43,532 bases of DNA from JAEHDI01 sp035455185 (GTDB taxonomy: Bacteria > Acidobacteriota > Terriglobia > Bryobacterales > Bryobacteraceae): positions 1-43,532 of the forward strand of contig DATIFQ010000271.1 in the NCBI GenBank assembly GCA_035455185.1, read 5' to 3'. The notes beneath the pieces are model-generated. The model was not told where the DNA came from. It did no database searches and saw only the letters and a list, made by a program, of their open reading frames with translations. The position numbers and the translations under genes were made by a program. This document shows positions 8,561 to 16,147 of this stretch, piece after piece. Numbering within the stretch: position 1 is the stretch's first letter; every line of letters starts with the position of its first letter.

Positions 8561-9775
8561 CTAAGAGTACCGGCTCGCCACGTATCCGTTCAGGATCTCG
8601 ATGAACTCGGCCACGATGCCGTCGCCGCGCAGGGTCGTGTGCAGCCGCCCGTCCACGTACACCGGCGCTGTCGGTTCCTCGAACGTCCCAGGCAGCGAGA
8701 TACCGATGTGCGAGTGCTTCGACTCGCCCGGCCCGTTCACCACGCACCCCATCACCGCCACCTTCAGCTCCTCGACACCCGGATACCGGCCCTTCCACAC
8801 CGGCATCTGCTCTCGCAGGTAGGATTGAATCCTGTCCGCCATCTCCTGGAAGAATGTGCTCGTCGTCCGCCCGCAACCCGGGCACGCGGTGACCTGCGGG
8901 CTGAAGTTCCTGAGGCCCAGCGACTGCAGAATCTGCTGGCTCACGATCACCTCTTCGGACCGGTCACCGTTCGGCAGCGGCGTCAGCGAGGTTCGGATGG
9001 TGTCCCCGATGCCCTCCTGCAACAACACCGACATCGCCGCCGAACTCGCCACGATGCCCTTGCTGCCCAGGCCCGCTTCCGTCAGCCCGAGATGCAGGGG
9101 ATAGTCGCACTCGCCAGCCATCATCCGGTAGACCTCGATCAGATCCTGGACGCCGCTCACCTTCGCGCTCAGGATGATCCGGTCGTGTCCGAGGCCATAT
9201 CGCTCCGCTGCCTGCGCCGATTCGAGCGCGCTCTGCACCATCGCCCGCAGCATCACCGTGGCCGCATCGAGCGGCTCCGACTGCCGCGAGTTCTCGTCCA
9301 TCAGCCGCGTCAGCAGCACCTGGTCAAGCGATCCCCAGTTCACGCCGATCCGCACCGGCTTGGCATTTTCGATGGCGACTTCGATCATCGTGCGGAAATT
9401 GTCATCGTGCTTCTTCCCGATGTTGACGTTGCCGGGGTTGATCCGGTATTTGGCCAGGGCGCGGGCGCAGTCGGGGTATTTTTTCAGCAGGATGTGGCCG
9501 TTGTAGTGGAAGTCGCCAACAACTGGTACGGAGACCCAAAGTTTTGCGAGCGACTCGACGATCTTCGGCACGGCCGCGGCCGCCGCCTCGGTGTTCACCG
9601 TCACCCGCACCAACTCCGAGCCGGCTCGCGCCAGCTCCATCACCTGGTTGACGGTGGACGCCACGTCGGCCGTGTCCGTATTCGTCATCGACTGCACGAC
9701 GATCGGATGAGATCCGCCGACCTGCACGCCGCCGACATCGCACACCACGGCTTTTCGCCGCGGTCTTCCTGCCAT
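8561..9775 (-). CDS. ispG: 4-hydroxy-3-methylbut-2-enyl diphosphate synthase (IspG/GcpE)
   Basis: Penultimate step of the MEP isoprenoid pathway: reductive conversion of MEcPP to HMBPP with a [4Fe-4S] cluster. 404 residues, complete. The TIM-barrel N-terminus has PIVVQSMTNTDTADV; the cluster ligands are seen in TACPGCGRTTSTFF (two Cys) and AVMGCVVNGPGE (third Cys), with the conserved Glu in the same motif. The ATG start is preceded by GGAGGGGAT. The last 31 codons are duplicated at 748-866, and an enolase fragment abuts the 3' side. It is divergent from the metallo-beta-lactamase gene with an 82-base gap. Confidence 0.96.
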   Translation of the reverse strand: MAGRPRRKAVVCDVGGVQVGGSHPIVVQSMTNTDTADVASTVNQVMELARAGSELVRVTVNTEAAAAAVPKIVESLAKLWVSVPVVGDFHYNGHILLKKYPDCARALAKYRINPGNVNIGKKHDDNFRTMIEVAIENAKPVRIGVNWGSLDQVLLTRLMDENSRQSEPLDAATVMLRAMVQSALESAQAAERYGLGHDRIILSAKVSGVQDLIEVYRMMAGECDYPLHLGLTEAGLGSKGIVASSAAMSVLLQEGIGDTIRTSLTPLPNGDRSEEVIVSQQILQSLGLRNFSPQVTACPGCGRTTSTFFQEMADRIQSYLREQMPVWKGRYPGVEELKVAVMGCVVNGPGESKHSHIGISLPGTFEEPTAPVYVDGRLHTTLRGDGIVAEFIEILNGYVASRYS

Positions 9776-9857
9776 ATCCCCTCCAGAATCTTCATTCTAC
9801 CAATGCCATCCGGGGCGCCGTTGTTGTAGACTGTCTGCGATCCGCGGAAGACTTATC

Positions 9858-10814
9858 ATGACTCTCACCCGTCTCTGGCTTACCGTCGTTTCTGCCGCCC
9901 TTGCCGCCGTCGCCCTGATCGTTCCCCCGGGCGGCGCGCAGACCGGCGCGCTCAAGGAAGTCGTACCAGGCATCTGGTTCCGCGAGGGCGATCTCAAGGA
10001 GCTCGGCCACTGCAACAACGTCATCATCGAGATGAAGGACTACCTTGTCGTGGTCGATGCCAACTTTCCGAGCGGCGCCCGGCTCGTGCTCGCCGATGCG
10101 AAGAAGGTATCCTCCAAACCGGTCAAGTATGTCTTCGACACCCACCACCATGGCGATCACGCGTACGGCAATCCCGTCTGGACGAAAATGGGCGCGGTCA
10201 CAATTGCCCACGTCAACGTCGCCGAGGAACTGAAGCGCTATGAGCCTAAGCGATGGCTCGAAACAGCGCGGACTCGCCAGGACGTCGCCGAATTGAACCT
10301 TCCCGAGCCCGAACCGCCGCGCCAGACTTTCGATAAGAGCCCGTACGTCATCGAAGACGGCCGCCGGCGGATCGAGCTTCACTTCTTCGGTTGGGCGCAC
10401 ACCCGCGGGGACGGCTTCGCCTACCTGCCGAAAGAAAAAGTCCTATGCACCGGCGATGCAGCCGTCAATGGCCCCTACAACTACACCGGCGATGCCAGCA
10501 TTCTCAACTGGCCGAACGTGTTGCGAGCCGCCCAGAAACTCGACGTCGTCCACGTGCTGCCCGGCCACGGCGGGCTTGCGGGCAAAGAATTGCTCACTGG
10601 CCAGGCACAATTCTTCATCGAGCTCCGGAAGGCGGTCGATGCGGCCGTGAAGAAGGGCAAGAAAGTGGACGATCTGGTCACCATGAAGGACGGCAACCCG
10701 GCCGCCACGACGGTTAAACTGCCCGAGTCGGTGAAAACGTGGGTCGGCGATTCCCTGCCCGCCCAGGTCCGTGACGCCTACGTCGAGATAACGCGAAATT
10801 CATCACGCCCATAA
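9858..10814 (+). CDS. Secreted metallo-beta-lactamase-fold hydrolase
   Basis: Zinc-dependent hydrolase of the MBL fold, 318 residues, with an N-terminal signal peptide (LTVVSAALAAVALIV, cleavage near GGAQ) pointing to the periplasm. Metal ligands are visible: THHHGDHAYG (HxHxDH), the His of WAHTRGD, the Asp of LCTGDAAV, and the terminal His of LPGHGG. The reaction cannot be told from sequence: MBL relatives include lactonases, quinoprotein-relay proteins and beta-lactamases. The overall pattern of a long second half after PGHGG argues against calling resistance. It stands alone, divergent from ispG. Confidence 0.85.
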   Translation: MTLTRLWLTVVSAALAAVALIVPPGGAQTGALKEVVPGIWFREGDLKELGHCNNVIIEMKDYLVVVDANFPSGARLVLADAKKVSSKPVKYVFDTHHHGDHAYGNPVWTKMGAVTIAHVNVAEELKRYEPKRWLETARTRQDVAELNLPEPEPPRQTFDKSPYVIEDGRRRIELHFFGWAHTRGDGFAYLPKEKVLCTGDAAVNGPYNYTGDASILNWPNVLRAAQKLDVVHVLPGHGGLAGKELLTGQAQFFIELRKAVDAAVKKGKKVDDLVTMKDGNPAATTVKLPESVKTWVGDSLPAQVRDAYVEITRNSSRP

Positions 10815-10847
10815 AAAAATTCGATCGCTTTTCATCGGGAAATCACA

Positions 10848-10863
10848 TATGCTGGTTAGCATA
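10848..10863. repeat. Short inverted repeat upstream of the receiver-like gene
   Basis: TATGCT and AGCATA are separated by GGTT in an AT-richer 156-base intergenic stretch, about 110 bases before the next start codon. It could be an operator; nothing else supports this. Confidence 0.2.
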
Positions 10864-10970
10864 CGGGGCGTGATAGTTCTTGACGTGCGCTCCCTTCGGT
10901 CCAAGCGGACTGAAATTCTCTCGCCGCAGAGTTCATCTGGTAGAGAAAGCTGGACAAAGGAGAATCAGCA

Positions 10971-11330
10971 ATGAACGGCCCTCGTAACCCGATGAAGGTT
11001 CTGTTTTCCGGACTGGACGCGCAACTTGCAAAGGAGTTGGGCGCTGCCCTCGTTGAGGCGGGTGGTTGCATCCGTGTTGCGGATCGCGTCACCGCCGACG
11101 TAATCTTCTGTGCCGCCGACCCGGTCTGCTACCGTGCCATGCTCGAGATTCTCCGGCGCGAACAACCCGGCCTGCCGGTAATCGTCGTCAGCCGCCACCC
11201 GAGGGCCTCGGAGTGGATCGACGCCATTGAGGCCGGGGTCACGGATTACTGCGCCACGCCTTTTGAACCCACGCAGTTGCAGTGGCTTCTCGAGACCTCT
11301 CGCCACGCCCGCCGTGCCGCCGCGGCCTGA
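10971..11330 (+). CDS. Degenerate response-regulator receiver domain protein
   Basis: A 119-residue stand-alone CheY-like domain. The ATG follows AAAGGAGAATCAGCA, a good ribosome site. The fold is recognisable from MKVLFSGLDAQLAKELGAAL, PGLPVIVVSRHPRASEW and AIEAGVTDYCATPFEPTQL. The acidic pair after beta-1 is missing, the usual phospho-acceptor region reads ADVIFCAADP without the canonical Asp, and the KP of the signature is TP. Phosphotransfer is therefore unlikely; it may work as a phosphorylation-independent partner. It precedes the DUF1385 gene by 88 bases. Confidence 0.6.
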   Translation: MNGPRNPMKVLFSGLDAQLAKELGAALVEAGGCIRVADRVTADVIFCAADPVCYRAMLEILRREQPGLPVIVVSRHPRASEWIDAIEAGVTDYCATPFEPTQLQWLLETSRHARRAAAA

Positions 11331-11418
11331 GCCCTTTAGGACTCGCGGTATACTGGCAGCAGGAGCTGGTTCGATCTTGTCTATCCGGTTGTTTCTGCGC
11401 CTCGCAGTGCACACACAG

Positions 11419-12354
11419 ATGCTGCCCGTGCTCGAAGCGGGTGAGGAGACCCTCGTCGGCGGCCAGGCAGTGATGGAGGGCGTCATGATGCGCGCCCCGC
11501 ACAGCTATTGCGTGGCGGTGCGCCGTCCTGCCGGCGACATGATCAAGGACGAGATGCCGGTTCCGCGCGTCTCGGAAAAGTACCCGGCGTTCAAATATCC
11601 GATCCTACGGGGTGTGGGGACGCTCGGTCAGGCTATGTGGCTTGGAATCAAAGCTTTACGGTTCTCAGCCAACGCCGCGCTAGAAAACGAAAAGGCTGGG
11701 GAGAAGAAGCAGGAGTTGTCTCCCTGGCTGATGACGCTGAATCTGGCGTTTTCGATCGCTTTTTTCATCTTTTTGTACAAATTTGTGCCACTTTTGCTCA
11801 CTTCTGCACTCGGAAAGTGGTTTCCGGCGGTCGAAGGGCGCATCGTGTTTAACCTCACCGACGGACTGATCCGGATCGCCATCTTCCTCACCTTCCTGTT
11901 TCTGATTTCGCTTTGGAAGGACATCCGGCGTGTGTTCGAGTACCACGGCGCCGAACACAAAGTCGTGTTCAACTATGAATCCGGCAGACCGGTCACAGTC
12001 GAGAACGCACAGTCCTTCACGACATTCCATCCGCGTTGCGGCACAAGCTTTCTGCTGGTTGTGATGGTGATCGCCATCTTCGTATATGCCCTGGTACCGT
12101 ACGACAGTTTCCTCATGAAATTCGTGGCTCGGGTGGCGCTGTTGCCACTCATCGCCGGATTGAGCTACGAACTGATCCGTTTCGCCGCCAAGCACCGCGG
12201 CGGCCTCATGGCCACCCTCACCGCTCCGGGACTGTGGCTCCAGCGCATTACCACCCAGCCGCCGTCGAACGATCAGGTGGCCGTCGCCATCCACGCCCTC
12301 GAAGGGGCGATGGCGCTCGAAAACGCTCAGGGCGGCCAGGCCGTCATCGCTTAA
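11419..12354 (+). CDS. DUF1385 family membrane protein (YqhQ-like)
   Basis: Conserved inner-membrane protein of unknown function. The signature GGQAVMEGVMMR is close to the N-terminus, several hydrophobic segments follow (around LAFSIAFFIFLYKFVPLLL, RIAIFLTFLFLISLW and LVVMVIAIFVYALVP), and the conserved YHGAEHKVVFNYE and FHPRCGTSF motifs lie between them. The ATG at 11419 is chosen because family members begin about 10-15 residues before GGQAVMEG; the open frame extends upstream, and a TTG at 11377 behind AGGAG is an alternative. It sits directly before prfA and prmC, a neighbourhood seen for this family in other phyla, with 9 bases between it and prfA. Confidence 0.85.
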   Translation: MLPVLEAGEETLVGGQAVMEGVMMRAPHSYCVAVRRPAGDMIKDEMPVPRVSEKYPAFKYPILRGVGTLGQAMWLGIKALRFSANAALENEKAGEKKQELSPWLMTLNLAFSIAFFIFLYKFVPLLLTSALGKWFPAVEGRIVFNLTDGLIRIAIFLTFLFLISLWKDIRRVFEYHGAEHKVVFNYESGRPVTVENAQSFTTFHPRCGTSFLLVVMVIAIFVYALVPYDSFLMKFVARVALLPLIAGLSYELIRFAAKHRGGLMATLTAPGLWLQRITTQPPSNDQVAVAIHALEGAMALENAQGGQAVIA

Positions 12355-12363
12355 CCACTCCCC

Positions 12364-13494
12364 ATGCAATACGCTCAAAAGCTAGATGAGATCGAGGCCC
12401 GCTTTGAGGAGCTGACCCGCCAGATGGCCGATCCGGCTGTCATCAGCGACTCCGAGAACTACCGTAAGACCACCAAGGCACACTCCGAACTGGAAGAGGT
12501 CGTCACGAAGTACCGGGAGTGGAAGCGGGCGGAGTCGAACCTTCGCGAAGCCCGTCCCATGCTCGAGGAGTCCGACCCCGAGTTGCGGACGATGGCCGAA
12601 GAGGAGGTGGCTCGCCTCGAGCCGAAACTCGAGCGGCTGGAGCAGGAGCTCAAGGTCCTCCTTCTGCCCAAGGACCCGAACGACGACAAAAACGTCCTTC
12701 TGGAGATCCGCGCGGGCACCGGCGGCGACGAAGCCACGCTCTTTGCCGCCGAGATCTTCCGGATGTACACGCGGTACGCCGAGTCGCAGGGCTGGAAGGT
12801 GGAAATCAGCTCGGTCAGTGATTCAGCGGTCGGCGGAGTCAAGGAAGTGATCGCGCTGGTGAATGGCGACAAGGTGTACAGCAAGCTGAAGTACGAAAGC
12901 GGCGTGCACCGTGTGCAGCGCGTGCCAGTGACCGAGCAGCAAGGGCGCGTACACACCTCGGCGATCACGGTAGCGGTGCTGCCAGAAGCGGACGAGGTCG
13001 AGGTCCAGATCGACCCGAAGGATATTCGCATCGATACGTTCTGCTCATCCGGTCCGGGCGGGCAATCGGTGAATACGACCTATTCGGCGGTGCGCATCAC
13101 GCACCTCCCGACGGGGTTGATCGTCTCCTGCCAGGACGAAAAATCGCAGATCAAGAACAGGGCTAAGGCGATGCGTGTCCTGCGTTCGCGGCTCTATGAA
13201 ATCGAACTCGAGAAGCAGCAAGCCCAGATCGGCGCGGAGCGGCGCAGCATGGTGGGCACGGGCGACCGCAGCGAGAAGATCCGCACCTACAACTTTCCCC
13301 AGAACCGCGTCACCGACCACCGCATCGGACTCACACTGCACCAGCTCGACCTGATCATGGACGGCCGTCTGGACGTGATCATTGACGCGCTGTCCACATA
13401 CTACCAGGCCGAGAAACTGAAGCAGCAGACCGCGCCCGCCGGCGCCCCCCATGACAGTTCACACCGCACTCCGGCAGGGGTCCAGGCTTCTTGA
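12364..13494 (+). CDS. prfA: Peptide chain release factor 1
   Basis: Class I release factor recognising UAA and UAG. 376 residues. Domain 1 is a helical coiled coil (MQYAQKLDEIEARFEEL and onwards); the GGQ catalytic motif is in SSGPGGQSVNTTYSAVR, and the codon-recognition region lies before it, around SGVHRVQRVPVTEQQGRVHTS (PVTE, the RF1 PxT-type motif). The C-terminus is somewhat extended and overlaps the start of prmC by 44 bases. The neighbouring PrmC methylates the Gln of the GGQ motif, so the pair forms a functional unit. Confidence 0.96.
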   Translation: MQYAQKLDEIEARFEELTRQMADPAVISDSENYRKTTKAHSELEEVVTKYREWKRAESNLREARPMLEESDPELRTMAEEEVARLEPKLERLEQELKVLLLPKDPNDDKNVLLEIRAGTGGDEATLFAAEIFRMYTRYAESQGWKVEISSVSDSAVGGVKEVIALVNGDKVYSKLKYESGVHRVQRVPVTEQQGRVHTSAITVAVLPEADEVEVQIDPKDIRIDTFCSSGPGGQSVNTTYSAVRITHLPTGLIVSCQDEKSQIKNRAKAMRVLRSRLYEIELEKQQAQIGAERRSMVGTGDRSEKIRTYNFPQNRVTDHRIGLTLHQLDLIMDGRLDVIIDALSTYYQAEKLKQQTAPAGAPHDSSHRTPAGVQAS

Positions 13495-14287
13495 GGAAGG
13501 CCACGTCCCGGCGCCGCGCCTGACGGCGGAAGTACTGCTCGCCAGGGCCCTCGGCTGCGAGCGTGGCCGCCTCTATTCCCATCCCGAGGAAGAGCTGAGC
13601 GATCTCGCCAGGTTGCACTATGGCCGCTATTTGCACGAGCGGTTGCGAGGCAAGCCGACCCAGTACATCACGAAACGCCAGGAGTTCTACGGACGCGAGT
13701 TTGAGGTCACGCCGGAAGTGCTGATTCCCCGCCCGGAGACCGAGCACGTGGTGGAGACGGCGCTGGCGCATTCCAGCCGGGGACGGCGGGTTGTGGATGT
13801 GGGTTGCGGGTCCGGGGCAATCGCGGTGACGCTGCGACTGGAGACCGGCGCGGAGGTGTGGGGGACGGACATCTCGCAGGTGGCGCTGGTGGTGGCAGCG
13901 CGGAACGCGTCGCGGCTCGACGCTGCGGTTCATCTGATCGTGTGCGATGTATTGGACGCCGTTGCGTCGCGTAGCGTGGATCTGGTCGTTTCCAACCCAC
14001 CCTATGTGGCGCTTCACGAAGCGCCGGGCCTCCAGCGCGAGGTGCGCGACCACGAACCACACGTGGCGCTGTTCGCCGGCGAGACGGGCTTCGAGATTTA
14101 CGAGCGCATTGTCGCCGACGGCGCGCGCGTGCTGAACCCGGGTGGCCGCCTTGTGCTCGAACTGGGCTTTAAGTCTTGCGACCGCGTCCGCGGTATGCTC
14201 GCAGCCGGCTGGGAAGACATTGAAATCATCCCCGACCTCGCCGGCATCCCCCGCGTCATCTCCGCCCGTTGGGCGGGTGCAAAATAG
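13451..14287 (+). CDS. prmC: Release-factor glutamine N5-methyltransferase
   Basis: SAM-dependent methyltransferase that modifies the Gln of the GGQ motif in release factors. 278 residues. An N-terminal helical domain binds the factor (residues 1-80); the catalytic domain has VVDVGCGSGAIAV (motif I) and the diagnostic NPPYVA (motif IV), with PRPETEHVVE before it. The ATG lies inside the 3' end of prfA, giving a 44-base overlap, so translation is probably coupled. dinB follows after 3 bases. Confidence 0.94.
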   Translation: MTVHTALRQGSRLLEEGHVPAPRLTAEVLLARALGCERGRLYSHPEEELSDLARLHYGRYLHERLRGKPTQYITKRQEFYGREFEVTPEVLIPRPETEHVVETALAHSSRGRRVVDVGCGSGAIAVTLRLETGAEVWGTDISQVALVVAARNASRLDAAVHLIVCDVLDAVASRSVDLVVSNPPYVALHEAPGLQREVRDHEPHVALFAGETGFEIYERIVADGARVLNPGGRLVLELGFKSCDRVRGMLAAGWEDIEIIPDLAGIPRVISARWAGAK

Positions 14288-14290
14288 GGT

Positions 14291-15547
14291 GTGGTGCGCA
14301 CGATCTTCCACGTCGACATGGACGCGTTCTTCGTGTCGGTGGAGGAACTGTTCGATCCGTCGCTCAAGGGGAAGCCGGTGGTCGTCGGCGGCCGCCCGGA
14401 TCAGCGCGGGGTGGTGTCGGCCGCGTCCTACGCCGTGCGCAAGTACGGAGTCCACTCGGCCATGCCGCTACGGACGGCCTACAAGCTTTGCCCGCACGCC
14501 ATCTTCGTGGATGGCCACCCGCACCGCTATCGCGAGTACTCCGACAAAGTCTTCCGGGTGCTCGGCAGCTTTACCCCGCAGGTTGAGATGGCCTCGATCG
14601 ATGAAGCCTACCTCGACATGACTGGTACGGAACGCTTGTACGGGCCTCCTCTCCGCGCCGCTCATCTGCTGCATGATCGCGTCAGGGCTGAAACGCAACT
14701 GAATTGCTCGATCGGCATCGGGACGTCGCGGCTGGTGGCGAAAATCGCTTCCGACCAGGCGAAACCGAACGGCGTCCTGTGGGTGCTGCCGGGGCAGGAG
14801 GCGCGGTGCCTCGCCGCCCTCGATGTACGAAAAATCCCCGGCGTCGGCAAGGCGACCGAACAACAACTGCACCGCCTCGGTATACGCAAGGTGGGCGATC
14901 TGGCGAAACTCGACGATTCCTTCCTCGAGGAGAAGTTCGGTAAGTGGGGCCTGGCACTGGCCGGCAAGTCACGCGGACTGGATGCCGGAGGCTGGTTCGA
15001 CGGCGTCATCGGCGACGAGGAAGACCCGAAGTCGATCAGCCACGAGCACACGTTCGACGAGGACACTGCCGACCTGGAGCGGCTCGAATCGACGCTGGCG
15101 CGTCTCTCGGAAATGGTGGGCCGGCGGCTGCGCGAGCATGGGCTATACGCGCGAACCGTACAGCTCAAGCTGCGCTACAAGGATTTCACTACCATTACCC
15201 GCGCTCGCACGCTCGACCACGCCACGCAGCTCGACACGGAGTTATTCGACGAGGCGCGGAGCCTGTTCGCCGGTAACTGGAAGCGCGGCGTTCCGGTGCG
15301 GCTGCTCGGCGTGCAGGCATCGTCTTTCGACTCGGGCGAAGGACAGATGAACCTCCTTGAGGCGGAAAAGAACGAACGCTGGCGGAAGGCGCTCTCGGCC
15401 GCGGACCGCTTGCGCGACCGTTTCGGTGAGTCCGCCGTATCGCTCGCTACCGGCATGAAAGGCGGCTTCCGCGAGCGCGTCCACGAGAACCCCGCCGGAT
15501 TGCCTGGTAAGGAGCCGAAGGGCAAAAAGAACCCGCGAGATGTGTAA
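14291..15547 (+). CDS. dinB: DNA polymerase IV (Y-family)
   Basis: Error-prone translesion polymerase. 418 residues. The catalytic acidic residues are in HVDMDAFFVSVEEL and ASIDEAYLDMT; the helix-hairpin-helix DNA-binding region is KIPGVGKATEQQLHRLG; the little-finger domain follows. A QMNLL sequence close to the C-terminus (GEGQMNLLEAE) resembles the beta-clamp-binding motif, but it is followed by about 55 further residues ending in a Lys-rich tail. The GTG start lies 3 bases after prmC. CAAAAT, a possible -10 element, lies just upstream (14280-14285), so some leaderless transcription is possible. Confidence 0.93.
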   Translation: MVRTIFHVDMDAFFVSVEELFDPSLKGKPVVVGGRPDQRGVVSAASYAVRKYGVHSAMPLRTAYKLCPHAIFVDGHPHRYREYSDKVFRVLGSFTPQVEMASIDEAYLDMTGTERLYGPPLRAAHLLHDRVRAETQLNCSIGIGTSRLVAKIASDQAKPNGVLWVLPGQEARCLAALDVRKIPGVGKATEQQLHRLGIRKVGDLAKLDDSFLEEKFGKWGLALAGKSRGLDAGGWFDGVIGDEEDPKSISHEHTFDEDTADLERLESTLARLSEMVGRRLREHGLYARTVQLKLRYKDFTTITRARTLDHATQLDTELFDEARSLFAGNWKRGVPVRLLGVQASSFDSGEGQMNLLEAEKNERWRKALSAADRLRDRFGESAVSLATGMKGGFRERVHENPAGLPGKEPKGKKNPRDV

Positions 15548-15598
15548 GAAATCGTCGATTTCATAGAAAAAATGCAGCGAATTTCCTGATTTTTCCGA

Positions 15599-15615
15599 TT
15601 GGCATAAAAGTTGCT
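15599..15615 (+). promoter_or_regulatory. Sigma-54-type (-24/-12) promoter
   Basis: The sequence TTGGCATAAAAGTTGCT has the -24 GG and -12 GC elements exactly 10 bases apart and matches the family consensus (TTGGCA, then TTGCT). A start about 11 bases downstream would leave a short leader carrying GGAGGAGGAG before the ATG at 15648. No activator binding site was identified. Confidence 0.65.
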
Positions 15616-15647
15616 TGTGGGTTCTACTGGTGAGGAGGAGGAGTGAT

Positions 15648-16115
15648 ATGCGTTGCTTGCTGGCAGTCGCGGCGGGCTTTTTCTTAATCGGAATTCCGCT
15701 CGCCGCAGATCGTGAAAACGGACAAGGGAACGACGAGGGCAACCACAGGCACAAGCACCACTACAAGGGCCGCTACAAGGACTATGACGGTCCGTCAGCC
15801 GTCGCGGTGAACATCTTCGTCGGCCACGATCAGCGGATCGTTGGCGATTTTCTGATGGGCCGCCCGGGCAGTGGGCTTCCACCAGGACTGGCGAAGCGTG
15901 GCGGCGACCTGCCGCCCGGCCTCATGAAGCAGCTCTATCGGAAGGGACACCTTCCGCCCGGACTCGAAAAGAAGATCTACCCGTTCCCGGTCGACGTGGA
16001 GCAACGGCTCTCTCCACTCTCACCGGGCCTTGCGCGCGGGTACATCGGCGGTCGCGCGGTGATTTTCAATAGAAAGACCTCGGCGATCTTCGACGTGTTC
16101 GTCCCGCTCGATTAG
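15648..16115 (+). CDS. Small secreted protein with LPPGL repeats
   Basis: A 155-residue exported protein of unknown function. The ATG is preceded by GGAGGAGGAG. The signal peptide is MRCLLAVAAGFFLIGIPLAA with cleavage near AAD. Next come a charged, His/Lys-rich stretch (HRHKHHYKGRYKDYDG) and a middle part with three spaced copies of a PPGL unit (GLPPGLAKR, DLPPGLMKQ, HLPPGLEKK) plus a looser fourth (LSPGLARG). The C-terminus RAVIFNRKTSAIFDVFVPLD looks like a small beta domain. Similar PPGL-repeat, His-rich proteins are common envelope proteins (RcnB-like). The sigma-54-type promoter suggests control by an enhancer-binding activator, perhaps related to envelope or surface functions. Confidence 0.75.
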   Translation: MRCLLAVAAGFFLIGIPLAADRENGQGNDEGNHRHKHHYKGRYKDYDGPSAVAVNIFVGHDQRIVGDFLMGRPGSGLPPGLAKRGGDLPPGLMKQLYRKGHLPPGLEKKIYPFPVDVEQRLSPLSPGLARGYIGGRAVIFNRKTSAIFDVFVPLD

Positions 16116-16147
16116 GCCGGACACCCTGGTGGTTCTTACCCTGCCTC

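Noticed and set aside
8489..9829. A 446-codon open frame opposite ispG
   Set aside because: Shadow of ispG, which has all its cluster cysteines; the antisense protein is His/Arg-rich without motifs.
9858..10814. Calling the secreted MBL-fold protein a beta-lactamase
   Set aside because: The zinc motifs are shared by many MBL enzymes, and nothing specific to antibiotic hydrolysis is visible.
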